Assembly (NCBI RefSeq): GCF_000348725.1
Contig: NC_020813.1
Location: 2,107,057 to 2,171,056, forward strand
Direction: 5' to 3'
DNA from: Pseudobdellovibrio exovorus JSS
Lineage (GTDB): Bacteria > Bdellovibrionota > Bdellovibrionia > Bdellovibrionales > Bdellovibrionaceae
Length of the DNA: 64,000 nt
Numbering within the stretch: position 1 is the first letter of the stretch; the number at the start of each line of letters is the position of its first letter. A program made the position numbers and the translations under genes. Under the pieces are notes generated by a model. That model worked only from the letters and a program-made list of their open reading frames with translations, ran no database searches and was not told where the DNA came from. This document shows, in pieces, positions 26,421-34,477 of this stretch.

Positions 26421-26795
26421 TTTTTGAATTTAGGGGATTTAGCTGAAAATACAAGGGAATATGCAAAGAGAGATGATGAGAGATTTGAAAGAAGGTTTTG
26501 AAGATGGTGGTTAGGGCATCTTTGGTGCCTCTAACCACCGAAATTACAACTATGACGCTTAAACGGCGGAGGTTTCCAGCCTCTCAGACCGCGTCAGCCT
26601 TTGTGTGCGACTAAGGAGTCGGCACCTCCGCCTTTGTTATGTCATATTGTTTACCAATCATAACACCACCTCCTTTCTTGCCGTTAGAACGGCTTATGAA
26701 AAGAGAATACAACACCCTCAGCCAGAATGCCTAAGTGAATATTTTAATCTGATCCATAATAAGAACTAATGATTCGGAATGATCTACAAAATGAC
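26421..26795. other. Intergenic region with structured RNA leader
   Basis: This 375-base gap holds, in minus-strand order, a small hairpin at 26680-26693 (GCCGTT/AACGGC), a strong ribosome binding site and a 16-codon ORF (26611-26661), a 68-base element at 26565-26632 closed by GGCGGAGGT and ACCTCCGCC, and a hairpin at 26506-26539 with arms GGTGGTTAG and CTAACCACC. These elements lie ahead of the aldehyde dehydrogenase-like gene and could control it. No tRNA fold fits. Confidence 0.55.
26611..26661 (-). CDS. Possible 16-residue leader peptide
   Basis: The ATG at 26661 follows a near-perfect Shine-Dalgarno, AAGGAGGTG, by five bases, and opens a 16-codon frame, MIGKQYDITKAEVPTP. Its codons for K-A-E-V form one arm (GGCGGAGGT) of the 68-base stem element, so a translating ribosome would open that stem. 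It is too short to judge by codon use. It may be a leader peptide of the downstream aldehyde dehydrogenase-like gene, a small functional peptide, or chance next to a good site. Confidence 0.5.
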   Translation of the reverse strand: MIGKQYDITKAEVPTP

Positions 26796-27188
26796 TTACT
26801 TTAAAAAACTCAAAATTTTATTTTGAATATCTGTCATCTCGTCTGCAGATTTTTTTTGTGCTCGCTTGAAGTCCAGATCAGGAATGCTCCATGCTGGAAT
26901 TAAATGTAAGTGGTAATGAGGAACCTCAAAGCCCGCAACGATAGTGCCAACACGAGGGCAACCTGTCGCCGCCTGAATCGCCTTAGCGATCTTCTGAGCG
27001 TTTAATCCTACTTGCGTGTAAACATCGGCTGGCACATCAAACCAATGATTGACCTCTTGTTTTGGAATCACAAGAGTGTGCCCTAAATTCACTTGGTCTA
27101 GTGCTAAAAAAGAAAAGGTCTTGTCATCTTCGTGGATTTTATAACAAGGAAGTTCGCCCTGAATGATTTTTGTAAAAATTGACGACAT
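26796..27188 (-). CDS. HIT-family nucleotide hydrolase
   Basis: A 130-residue protein of the histidine triad family. The triad is in VPHYHLHLIPAW (H-x-H-x-H), and the N-terminal SIFTKIIQGELPCYKIHEDD matches Hint-type hydrolases that cleave adenosine phosphoramidates. FLALDQVNLGHTLVIPKQEV, a typical mid-protein segment, is also present. The start has AGGAGG six bases upstream. It appears to be monocistronic, 40 bases after the LEA-like gene on the same strand. The natural substrate is unknown. Confidence 0.92.
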   Translation of the reverse strand: MSSIFTKIIQGELPCYKIHEDDKTFSFLALDQVNLGHTLVIPKQEVNHWFDVPADVYTQVGLNAQKIAKAIQAATGCPRVGTIVAGFEVPHYHLHLIPAWSIPDLDFKRAQKKSADEMTDIQNKILSFLK

Positions 27189-27228
27189 AACTTCCTCCTA
27201 TTGAATCAGGTGATTTATCTGAATTAAC

Positions 27229-27687
27229 TTATTTACGGCTACTGACGAATTCGCCTTTGTGATTGAAGTGCATAACATGCAGCCCAACACTAGCTGTACC
27301 CGACAAAACATAGGGCTCAACAATAAGATTATTAGATGTCCCTTGTTGGTCTGATGTGTACTTAAATTTAATTTTTGCAGTTACAGACTCTTCTGAGTTT
27401 GGCTGAAGAGTCATGCTTTTATCAAACTTACCTGAAACCACATCGTCATCGTTAATAACAAGTTTGTAATTAACCTCACCAATTTGGATTGCGTAAGTGT
27501 TCGGGTTTTTAAAAGAAAGTTTAATCGTGGCCGCATATTCATTGCCAGCAACTGGTGTAGATTGAAATTCAACCAACGTCAGCTCAGCGTGACGGAAGGT
27601 CTCTGAAATCGTTGTACAAGATGACATCGCAAAAAACATCAACAAGCACATTAAATTTGATAGACTTAACTTCATAGTACGGAACAT
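27229..27687 (-). CDS. LEA14-like lipoprotein (copy 1)
   Basis: A 152-residue protein with a lipoprotein signal ending FFAMSSC. The mature part has the late-embryogenesis-abundant type 2 (LEA14/WHy) beta-sandwich pattern: IKLSFKNPNTYAIQIGEVNYKL, then a strand with VVSGKF and a C-terminal VTAKIKFKYTS. Proteins of this type are thought to bind hydrophobic partners. GGAGG lies four bases before the ATG. It is 18 bases after a paralogue, so the two form a tandem duplication. Confidence 0.75.
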   Translation of the reverse strand: MFRTMKLSLSNLMCLLMFFAMSSCTTISETFRHAELTLVEFQSTPVAGNEYAATIKLSFKNPNTYAIQIGEVNYKLVINDDDVVSGKFDKSMTLQPNSEESVTAKIKFKYTSDQQGTSNNLIVEPYVLSGTASVGLHVMHFNHKGEFVSSRK

Positions 27688-27705
27688 ACAGCCTCCAATA
27701 GCGGA

Positions 27706-28149
27706 CTATTTATTAAACTTCACTTCGCCTTTTTGCTTAAATGGAATAGAAAAGATTCCCAATTTCGCTGAGCCATCTAATTCATACTCGCGTGTGAATG
27801 TATTATTCAACAAGCTCGTCACTAAATTGCCCAAAGAACTGTATTTGAAGCGAAAAGGCACAGTTACATTGTTTTCGCCAGATGCGGGAACATTAACTCC
27901 ATCATCAAAAACGCCTTCAGTTACTTTTTCGCCAGAAAATTTCAGCGCGTAGTTAACCGCATCCAACTTAAGTGGGATTGGATTTGGATTTTTGATATTC
28001 ATCTGAACCGCAACAGACACATCTTCTAAGGTCACATTTGTGACCTTGAAGTCGATCACTTTAACTTCAGGATCTTTTAAAAGATCCTTAGTTAAAGACG
28101 AACATGATGAGAGCATAAGAACTAATACTGCTGAGATCCAGAATTTCAT
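27706..28149 (-). CDS. LEA14-like lipoprotein (copy 2)
   Basis: A 147-residue lipoprotein with signal MKFWISAVLVLMLSSC. It shares the LEA14-like core with its neighbour: MNIKNPNPIPLKLDAVNYAL, VTEGVFDDGVNVPASGEN, and FRFKYSSL. The NPNPIPL segment matches the conserved N-P-N of the WHy domain. It starts nine bases after the citrate synthase stop, so it is likely cotranscribed with gltA. The function is unknown; both copies would sit on the periplasmic side of a membrane. Confidence 0.75.
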   Translation of the reverse strand: MKFWISAVLVLMLSSCSSLTKDLLKDPEVKVIDFKVTNVTLEDVSVAVQMNIKNPNPIPLKLDAVNYALKFSGEKVTEGVFDDGVNVPASGENNVTVPFRFKYSSLGNLVTSLLNNTFTREYELDGSAKLGIFSIPFKQKGEVKFNK

Positions 28150-28158
28150 CGAAATTTC

Positions 28159-29295
28159 CTATCTTTGCTCAACTGGCTGCCAGTTTAAGCCTTCTTTACC
28201 TTGCCATTTGCCACGAGGACGATAGATACGATTTTTTTCGTATTGTTCGTTAGCATGAGCAATCCAACCTGCAATACGAGAAACTGCGAAGATCGGAGTG
28301 AAGATATCAGTTGGGATACCCATTGAGTGGTAAACAGTTGCCGAGTAGAAATCTACATTCGGCATCAAACCTTTTTGCTTATTCATCGTATCGTCAATCA
28401 AAGCTGACATTTCATACAATTCAGGTTTGCCGATTTTTTTAGTTAACTGCTCAGAGAATTTTCTTAAGATCGCTGCACGAGGATCGCCATCTTTATAAAC
28501 GCGGTGACCGATACCCATTACTTTTTCTTTAGCACTTAAAGCATCCTGTACAAATTGTTGTGCTTTTTCGATAGTACCGATTTTAGCTAACATCACCATT
28601 ACTTGTTCATTCGCTCCACCATGTAAAGGTCCTTTTAAAGCACCGATAGCGGATACGATTGCAGAGTGCATATCTGAAAGTGATGACGTTGTTACGCGAG
28701 TTGCGAATGCAGAACAGTTTAACTCATGGTCTGCATGCAAGATAAGACATGTATCAAAAAGTTTTACTAAGTCAGCTTCTGGCTCAGCACCTTTTAACAT
28801 GTACATGAAGTTGTACGCGATAGATTTGTCAGCTTTTGGGGCTAACACTTCACGTTTGTTACGAATCGCTTCAAACGCAGTAACCAGCGCACCCATCTTA
28901 GCTGTTAAACGAACCGCTTTGCGGCTGTTAGCTTCAATTGAGTTATCGTTAGCATCTGTATCCCAGTGAGCTAATAATGAAACTGCCGTACGCAACCACG
29001 CCATAGGATGAACGTTTGTCGGCAATGTTTTTAACACCGCGATAAACTCAGGCGACAATGCCATGTTTTTATTTAGCTCAGCAGAAAATGCTGTTAACTC
29101 TGCTTTATTTGGTAGGCGATTGTTCCAAAGTAGAAATACAACTTCTTCAAATGTTGAATTAGCCGCAAGATCTTCGATCGTGTAGCCGCGATAGTTTAAT
29201 GTATTTCCTACGATAAATGAAATCGAAGTTGTGCAGGCAACAACTCCTTCAAGACCCTTATCTATTGCACCTTCATAAATATTTACTTCTGCCAT
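28159..29295 (-). CDS. gltA: Citrate synthase
   Basis: A 378-residue enzyme joining acetyl-CoA and oxaloacetate, the entry step of the TCA cycle. Conserved catalytic and binding segments are visible: LHADHELNCSAFATR, LKGPLHGGANE with the catalytic His, GIGHRVYKDGDPRA with a second His, and NVDFYSATVYHSMGIP with the catalytic Asp. Its length fits the short bacterial/thermophile-type subfamily and not the longer allosteric Gram-negative form. AAGGA lies eight bases before ATG. Confidence 0.96.
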   Translation of the reverse strand: MAEVNIYEGAIDKGLEGVVACTTSISFIVGNTLNYRGYTIEDLAANSTFEEVVFLLWNNRLPNKAELTAFSAELNKNMALSPEFIAVLKTLPTNVHPMAWLRTAVSLLAHWDTDANDNSIEANSRKAVRLTAKMGALVTAFEAIRNKREVLAPKADKSIAYNFMYMLKGAEPEADLVKLFDTCLILHADHELNCSAFATRVTTSSLSDMHSAIVSAIGALKGPLHGGANEQVMVMLAKIGTIEKAQQFVQDALSAKEKVMGIGHRVYKDGDPRAAILRKFSEQLTKKIGKPELYEMSALIDDTMNKQKGLMPNVDFYSATVYHSMGIPTDIFTPIFAVSRIAGWIAHANEQYEKNRIYRPRGKWQGKEGLNWQPVEQR

Positions 29296-29344
29296 AATAT
29301 TGTCCTTTGCTTTTTAGTATGTAAGAGAACTACCAAAAGCAGGC

Positions 29345-30214
29345 TTATTTGGCTAGCTTTATCACTCTGTCTTTGACTTCGATAACGACGACAGTCTGGT
29401 CGCGAATTGGTTCTTCTGTCCCAGCTTTTCTTTGAGCCTGAAAAAGTAATTCATTGCGTAAGTCATGGACACCATTTTTGGCATTGTCAGTCATGATTCT
29501 CACTATGTTTTCAACTCCAAGTACGTTTTCTAGCCCCTCAGTCACTACACAAATGCGCGACTTGGGTTCTAGCTCTAGTGTGGCCAGACTTAATTTTTCT
29601 GAAAACTGCACTCCGAATGCGCTGTGCGAAGATTTCAAAACTTGAACCGGTTTGTGTGGAGCTAAATAATACCCGTTCACTTTTCCTGCACTGCAAAACT
29701 GCAATGAGAAATCACGCCGATCAATCACCGCATAAAAAGCGCTGGTCAGGTCTTCGCCTTTAGCCGTTTTTTTTATTTCGTCCGCAATTTGTTGTAGAAT
29801 TTTATCGGGCGCATTTCCCTTTTTAGCTTCCAACACATGTGACACTTTTAAAATTAACGATAGAAAAAGGGCTGACATTGCATAGCCCGACGATGACGCC
29901 ACCAGAATTCCGAATTTGAACTTATCTTCATGTTCAAATATATCAAAATAGTCTCCGCCATGTTTAGAGCCGAAAACAAACTTTCTGCTGATCTCAAAAC
30001 CCGGAATTGTGGGAATTTCAGTCGGCATTAAATTTTTTTGAACTTCAGATAAAACTTTTAAATCGTGGGAAATTTGCGACATCAAATAGTCCAACCGCTG
30101 AGAGATCTTAATCAACTCTTGGCGGTAAATAACAACTTCTGAATTTTTCTTACTCAGCTCGGACTCTAGCAAAGCTACTTTTTGCTTAAGACGTGCGTTC
30201 TCATCGATAGACAT
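29345..30214 (-). CDS. SpoIIE/RsbU-type phosphatase, partly degenerate
   Basis: A 289-residue protein with an N-terminal coiled coil (1-50) and a PP2C-like SpoIIE domain. The entry segment LMPTEIPTIPGFEI and metal motif GGDYFD (86-91) are normal. Other active-site positions are altered: the usual D-V-S-G-H-G reads S-S-S-G-Y-A (about 107-112), the A-G-H-N segment is SAGKVNG, and the final D-D-x-T is R-D-Q-T. It keeps only some metal ligands, so its catalysis is doubtful. It may act as a pseudophosphatase in partner-switching signalling. It lies 20 bases after the membrane gene. Confidence 0.8.
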   Translation of the reverse strand: MSIDENARLKQKVALLESELSKKNSEVVIYRQELIKISQRLDYLMSQISHDLKVLSEVQKNLMPTEIPTIPGFEISRKFVFGSKHGGDYFDIFEHEDKFKFGILVASSSGYAMSALFLSLILKVSHVLEAKKGNAPDKILQQIADEIKKTAKGEDLTSAFYAVIDRRDFSLQFCSAGKVNGYYLAPHKPVQVLKSSHSAFGVQFSEKLSLATLELEPKSRICVVTEGLENVLGVENIVRIMTDNAKNGVHDLRNELLFQAQRKAGTEEPIRDQTVVVIEVKDRVIKLAK

Positions 30215-30234
30215 GCGTTAAGTCTGATGTGGGG

Positions 30235-31191
30235 TCAGATTTTGGTCAATCTTAAATTAGCCTCGCGAAGATAGTCGAGTTCTTGACGCAAAACACGATT
30301 CACCGGCAAGGACTCGAGTCCAGCATGAGACGCCGTAAGACCCTCTATTTTCTGGACGTTTTCACTGTGCTTCTCAATTTGGATGGGAACTACTTTTTTA
30401 AGAATACTTTGTAAATGATAACTCATGCTAAAACGTAAAATCCAATTCGCTGTGGAATAGTATATTGGCAAATCCGCTGGGTCTGTTTTTATTTGGTAAT
30501 AAAAATGTCCCCATACACATAGAAATACATGTGACAACAAATGAAACAAGAACACGACAGCAAGTAAAAAGCTGCCACGAGTGACAACCAAAGACTCACT
30601 GAAAATCGCCTGATTAAACAAATGATTCACCTGCAAGAAATCAAGAGCGATCAAGGACACAACGGCTGTGATAACCCAGACAGAAAACTGCAATGCGTTC
30701 ACCCATTTCCAAATCTGTTGCGTTTTACTTTTGATATCAATAGCGAGCCACCACACATACAAAACACGGGCAAAGTAGACACCAAGAACACCTGAAACAG
30801 CCAAGTGAATATGAAGTTCGGATCTGTTTAGAAAATAAAAAATTAAACCAATCCATAAGTACTCTTTACGCAAAAGCCACTCCATCACAAAAAATACAAA
30901 AAAACATGTAACCATAGCGGCCATGTGGCCATTCAACAAAGCCAGCACGATAGAACTTTCATAGCCAAACCAGTGCACCAATGACCAAGAACCTTTAAAT
31001 GGATCGAGGAAAATGAGTCCGATCAATAAAAACAACGGCCACGCTGCTAAATTTGAAAAACACAATTCCATCAAGTGCGTCCGTGCATTCCCTACTTTAA
31101 AGTCATATTTGATCATGGACTCAATCAAACTGCGCGTCGGCATATAAGACAACAGCGCATCTTTAAGCGCCGATAAAATCATTTTCATCAT
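30235..31191 (-). CDS. Integral membrane protein, 318 aa
   Basis: About six membrane helices lie between residues 45 and 240 (for example AAWPLFLLIGLIFLD, MVTCFFVFFVMEWLL, VWVITAVVSLIALDF, FLLAVVFLFHLLSHVFLCVW). The rest is a soluble C-terminus with a short coiled coil (RQELDYLREANLRLTKI). His residues occur in and near helices (HLLSHVF, ELHIHL). I do not recognise a family. Its start overlaps the rsmJ stop by four bases, so it is made together with rsmJ. The function is unknown. Confidence 0.7.
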   Translation of the reverse strand: MMKMILSALKDALLSYMPTRSLIESMIKYDFKVGNARTHLMELCFSNLAAWPLFLLIGLIFLDPFKGSWSLVHWFGYESSIVLALLNGHMAAMVTCFFVFFVMEWLLRKEYLWIGLIFYFLNRSELHIHLAVSGVLGVYFARVLYVWWLAIDIKSKTQQIWKWVNALQFSVWVITAVVSLIALDFLQVNHLFNQAIFSESLVVTRGSFLLAVVFLFHLLSHVFLCVWGHFYYQIKTDPADLPIYYSTANWILRFSMSYHLQSILKKVVPIQIEKHSENVQKIEGLTASHAGLESLPVNRVLRQELDYLREANLRLTKI

Positions 31192-31913
31192 ATAAGACCT
31201 CCGTAGATATCAAATCGGATTAACTTTCCTGCAATCGAGCTTTGAGGTTTTCTATCCCCTAGCCATGGAGCTTTGATCGGTCGCTTGACCACTATGCGGC
31301 GCGCGCCCTGCCTCTGTATCGAAGTTTCCAGCACCTTTGCCGCGTCTTCATCGGCTCCGACCATCTGACGGAAGAACACCATCTCTTGACGAGGCAATGC
31401 CGATTTCGTTTTATCTGGAAACATAGGATCAAAATAGATAACAGGAAACTCCTCTTGTGTATTCTGTAAGAACTCTAGAGCTTCCGAAAAAACAAATTTC
31501 ACATCTAAATCAGAACACTGCTTTTGGGCTTCACTCAGAGCATAATAAATCAATGGGTTTCGCTCTAATGCGGTCACAGAAAACCCCAACTGAGCCAAAA
31601 ACACAGAGTCGATCCCTAAGCCAGCACTGAGATCTAAAACTTTGTCACCATAGCGCCCTGAACCCATAGCGCGGGCAATGAGTTCTTTTTTCATCGACTG
31701 TTTTATCTTTTGGTAATTTTTTTTATCATTTATGAAATCTATTTTAAATTTATTCCCCGACAAATCCTGCATAACAGGAATATCCATCGTAAGATCAATA
31801 GATTTAATAGAGCTTAAGTCGCAATTATTCTGTGTTAAAAACTCAAGACACTGGGACGCTTTTACATGGCCCTCTTCCGTGTCTGAATGGATAATAAGAT
31901 TCTTTACATTCAA
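31188..31913 (-). CDS. rsmJ: 16S rRNA (guanine1516-N2)-methyltransferase
   Basis: A 241-residue SAM-dependent methyltransferase matching RsmJ: LDLSAGLGIDSVFLAQLG (SAM loop, near residue 94), TALERNPLIYYALSEA, then VIYFDPMFPDKTKSALPRQE with the DPMFP catalytic motif, followed by VVKRPIKAPWLG and a C-terminal RFDIY. It modifies G1516 of 16S rRNA. Start and stop both overlap neighbouring genes by four bases, indicating tight coupling with the UbiA-like and membrane genes, an unusual partnership. A second 16S methyltransferase (rsmD) is also in this window. Confidence 0.93.
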   Translation of the reverse strand: MNVKNLIIHSDTEEGHVKASQCLEFLTQNNCDLSSIKSIDLTMDIPVMQDLSGNKFKIDFINDKKNYQKIKQSMKKELIARAMGSGRYGDKVLDLSAGLGIDSVFLAQLGFSVTALERNPLIYYALSEAQKQCSDLDVKFVFSEALEFLQNTQEEFPVIYFDPMFPDKTKSALPRQEMVFFRQMVGADEDAAKVLETSIQRQGARRIVVKRPIKAPWLGDRKPQSSIAGKLIRFDIYGGLI

Positions 31914-32992
31914 TTGGCGTCAACCCAAAGGACCCACAAACTCTGTAGGAAAAAGATAAAGACCATAGCTAAAAATGTCTGATGAGCGATGCGCTTAACT
32001 AATCGTGGACCAGAACCCATTGGGCTTTTGATGTCAGTGATTTTCATAAACAGTGGGACCGACCAGAAAATCAAAAGCATCGTTCCAAAAATAGTCCAAT
32101 AGCGACTGCCAAAGTAGTGATGGAATGCCGTCCATAGGACAATGAACGCACCCCACATTAACAGCAAAAATTTCTGAGACAAATCAAATCCCAGCTTGGT
32201 TATCGTATTGCTAATTTTAGATTGCGACGAGGTCATAATGTGCGCGAAGTTATTCACCTGCACCAAGTACAAAACAGCAAATCCCCACAATACTCCAAAG
32301 CATAAAATCTCGGTGTCAATACCCGCACCAAGTGCCACTTGATATCCAGAAACTAAGCCCGGTCCGGCAAGAAGGAACAAGATCAATTCACCGAAATGCT
32401 GATGCTTATAAGAATTCTTTTTTGCAAAACGCCCAACAAAGAAAAGCACTGAAGACACGATCAGGACACGTACCAATTCAGGCTGAAAGACAAAAGCTGG
32501 AAATGCCACAACAGCAGAAACCAATATCAAAGCCATCGAAAGCCAAGAGGCCTGACGAGCTGTAATCCACCCCTCACGCAGGGGTTTAGGACTAGAATCG
32601 ATATTTACACGATCAAAACCCGAGATATGGTCGTGAATATCATTGCGAATGTTTAAACCCGAAAATAAAAACAGCATCCCCACAGAGGCCAACACTATCG
32701 AGATCGGATCAAACAGACGATCATCCACATAGTTTTTTGTCAGCACGAAAAAAAGAGGAAATAGAATCAGAATAAAACTACGTAACTTAATTAACGAAGC
32801 GATAAACTTAAACAAATTAGGTCTTTGAATTTCGGTAGCTTTTCTTAGCTCAAAAGTCACCGACTCTTCAGGAGTTCCTAAATTGTAGGTCTTAACCGGA
32901 ACTGCACGTATATCTTTCGAGTTTCGCCCCCAAAGGTACTTTAAAAACTCTGCATTATTGCTGCGTTTTACGGTGACGTACTCTGTTGCCAT
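31910..32992 (-). CDS. UbiA-family prenyltransferase, divergent
   Basis: A 360-residue inner-membrane protein with about eight helices. The first Asp-rich motif is present (NIRNDIHDHISGFDRVN, with a following KPLREGWIT typical of MenA/UbiA). The second motif, usually N-N-x-R-D-x-x-x-D, reads NNFAHIMTSSQSKISNTI, so both expected Asp are missing. It lies between a polyprenyl synthase and rsmJ, so it may attach the polyprenyl chain to a quinone head group, or be a divergent relative that lost that chemistry. An N-terminal extension of about 65 residues precedes the first helix. Confidence 0.75.
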   Translation of the reverse strand: MATEYVTVKRSNNAEFLKYLWGRNSKDIRAVPVKTYNLGTPEESVTFELRKATEIQRPNLFKFIASLIKLRSFILILFPLFFVLTKNYVDDRLFDPISIVLASVGMLFLFSGLNIRNDIHDHISGFDRVNIDSSPKPLREGWITARQASWLSMALILVSAVVAFPAFVFQPELVRVLIVSSVLFFVGRFAKKNSYKHQHFGELILFLLAGPGLVSGYQVALGAGIDTEILCFGVLWGFAVLYLVQVNNFAHIMTSSQSKISNTITKLGFDLSQKFLLLMWGAFIVLWTAFHHYFGSRYWTIFGTMLLIFWSVPLFMKITDIKSPMGSGPRLVKRIAHQTFLAMVFIFFLQSLWVLWVDAN

Positions 32993-33951
32993 TAGCTCGA
33001 AGGCTTTCTGCGCCAGTAAAGAATTTCTGTCAGTGGCTTCAAATTATTAACTAATTTTTTTTCGTCTCCGTTCAGAAGACTGTCGAGCGTACTTAAATGG
33101 TGATTGTATAAATCAATGAGCTTCGTATTCATCTGGTCGAATTCTGCTATCTTTTTATCAAAAATCTCTTTACCTTTTTGCGGGTCCGAAGAAAAAGCTA
33201 AATGTAGATCTGCTAAAGAACTGGATTTAATCACCTGATCTAATTGCGTTCGGCTTAAGTCACGGGTCATAAAGGCACCCACAGAGTTTAAATATCCTGA
33301 TTTCAAATCTCCTAATACCGCTTTGCCCTCGTGATTACGAATATCATAATCCAACAGATCATCGCTACGCTGGAAGAGCTGTCCTAAAATCGCACCCATT
33401 TCCCCTAGCACGAAATGTAAGTCTTGAGTGTAGTCTTCACGTGCTATGAACGGCGAGCGCAAGCACCATTTAAAAAGTGACGCGGTTTTAAGATGATGAA
33501 TGCGATCTAATTGCTCTAGCGTGACAAAATAATCCCCAACCACAGAGTCCTGTAACCACTCGCCTTCCAATAGGTCGGAAATGATCTCAGCCGTGTATTG
33601 CACCAGCTTAATATTTCCAAAAGAAGACAGATTCACCATGACTCGCGCTAAAAGATAATCTCCTGCCAGCACGGCATACTCGGGCGTGTATTTAAGCCAC
33701 GCCGTTTTCTTACCACGACGAAGATGCGAACGATCAATTAAGTCATCATGTAATAACGAGGCGTTATGGATAAATTCAATAGTTTGTGCCAATAGGGTCT
33801 GCGTAGAAACTTCGAGCTTTAATGGTTCTGAAACCAAACCTATCAGTTTAGATCGAAACCCCTTCCCACCTGAAAATAAATCATCATACAAAGAATTCAG
33901 CTTAGGCAGATAAGCAGGAAAGTCCTGAGGGGAGTAAATTTTGTAATTCAT
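32992..33951 (-). CDS. Polyprenyl diphosphate synthase (IspB/HepT-like)
   Basis: A 319-residue soluble isoprenoid synthase that extends allylic diphosphates with isopentenyl diphosphate to a long chain, probably for menaquinone. Both Asp-rich motifs are present: LLHDDLIDRSHLRRG (first) and RSDDLLDYD (second). FIHNASLLHDD also fits the helix that sets chain length. The stop overlaps the start of the UbiA-like gene by one base, supporting a quinone pathway. It begins with no clear ribosome binding site, 67 bases from the divergent plus-strand gene. Confidence 0.88.
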   Translation of the reverse strand: MNYKIYSPQDFPAYLPKLNSLYDDLFSGGKGFRSKLIGLVSEPLKLEVSTQTLLAQTIEFIHNASLLHDDLIDRSHLRRGKKTAWLKYTPEYAVLAGDYLLARVMVNLSSFGNIKLVQYTAEIISDLLEGEWLQDSVVGDYFVTLEQLDRIHHLKTASLFKWCLRSPFIAREDYTQDLHFVLGEMGAILGQLFQRSDDLLDYDIRNHEGKAVLGDLKSGYLNSVGAFMTRDLSRTQLDQVIKSSSLADLHLAFSSDPQKGKEIFDKKIAEFDQMNTKLIDLYNHHLSTLDSLLNGDEKKLVNNLKPLTEILYWRRKPSS

Positions 33952-33982
33952 AATAATAAAGCTAGTTTTGTTAATTCTGAGG

Positions 33983-33993
33983 CTTGAGTCAAG
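33983..33993. promoter_or_regulatory. Palindrome between divergent genes
   Basis: CTTGAGTCAAG is an 11-base palindrome inside the 67-base gap between divergently read genes, flanked by a looser CTGAG/CTCAG pair (33977-34002). It is a possible operator for one or both. No further support. Confidence 0.25.
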
Positions 33994-34018
33994 GCGGACT
34001 CAGGCATAAGATCAAATC

Positions 34019-34477
34019 ATGTCGGAAAATACAAAGAAAGATTTATTTTATGAGCACGGCCTTAGATTTCAATGCCAAGGTTCGGGCAAATGCTGTACCT
34101 CACATGGCGAATTTGGCTTCGTCTTCCTCACTAAGGATGACCGCCGCCGTTTTGCCAAACACTTAAAAGTTACAACTAGCGCCTTTACCAAAAAGTATTG
34201 CGATCAAACCAATGGCATCTGGCACTTGAAAGAAGATAAAGGCAATCCTGACTGCATGTTTTTAAAGAACAAAGGTTGCTCTGTTTACGAAGCTCGCCCC
34301 AATCAGTGTCGCACGTGGCCTTTTTGGCCAGAAGTGATGAATGCCAAGGCATGGAAGTCAGAAGTCGCCAACTTCTGCCCCGGAGTCGGCAAAGGCCGTC
34401 TTTGGAGCAAAGAAGAAATCGAACAGGAAATGAGCAAAGATCGGGAAAATGAACGTAAGCTTTTAGGTGGACTATGA
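34019..34477 (+). CDS. YkgJ-like cysteine-cluster protein
   Basis: A 152-residue soluble protein with the YkgJ family cysteine pattern: C-x-x-x-x-x-C-C in CQGSGKCCTSHGEFGF, then DCMFL, GCSVYEARPNQCRTWPFWP and a final NFCPG. These cysteines are believed to hold a zinc or iron-sulfur cluster; the biochemical role is unknown. It starts at ATG with no clear ribosome binding site and its stop overlaps the next gene by four bases (ATGA). Confidence 0.85.
   Translation: MSENTKKDLFYEHGLRFQCQGSGKCCTSHGEFGFVFLTKDDRRRFAKHLKVTTSAFTKKYCDQTNGIWHLKEDKGNPDCMFLKNKGCSVYEARPNQCRTWPFWPEVMNAKAWKSEVANFCPGVGKGRLWSKEEIEQEMSKDRENERKLLGGL

Noticed and set aside
26565..26632. tRNA-like segment with GGCGGAGGT and ACCTCCGCC ends
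   Set aside because: The closing stem has nine pairs and no D-loop GG, anticodon stem or TTC loop can be placed. It is a structured element, not a tRNA.
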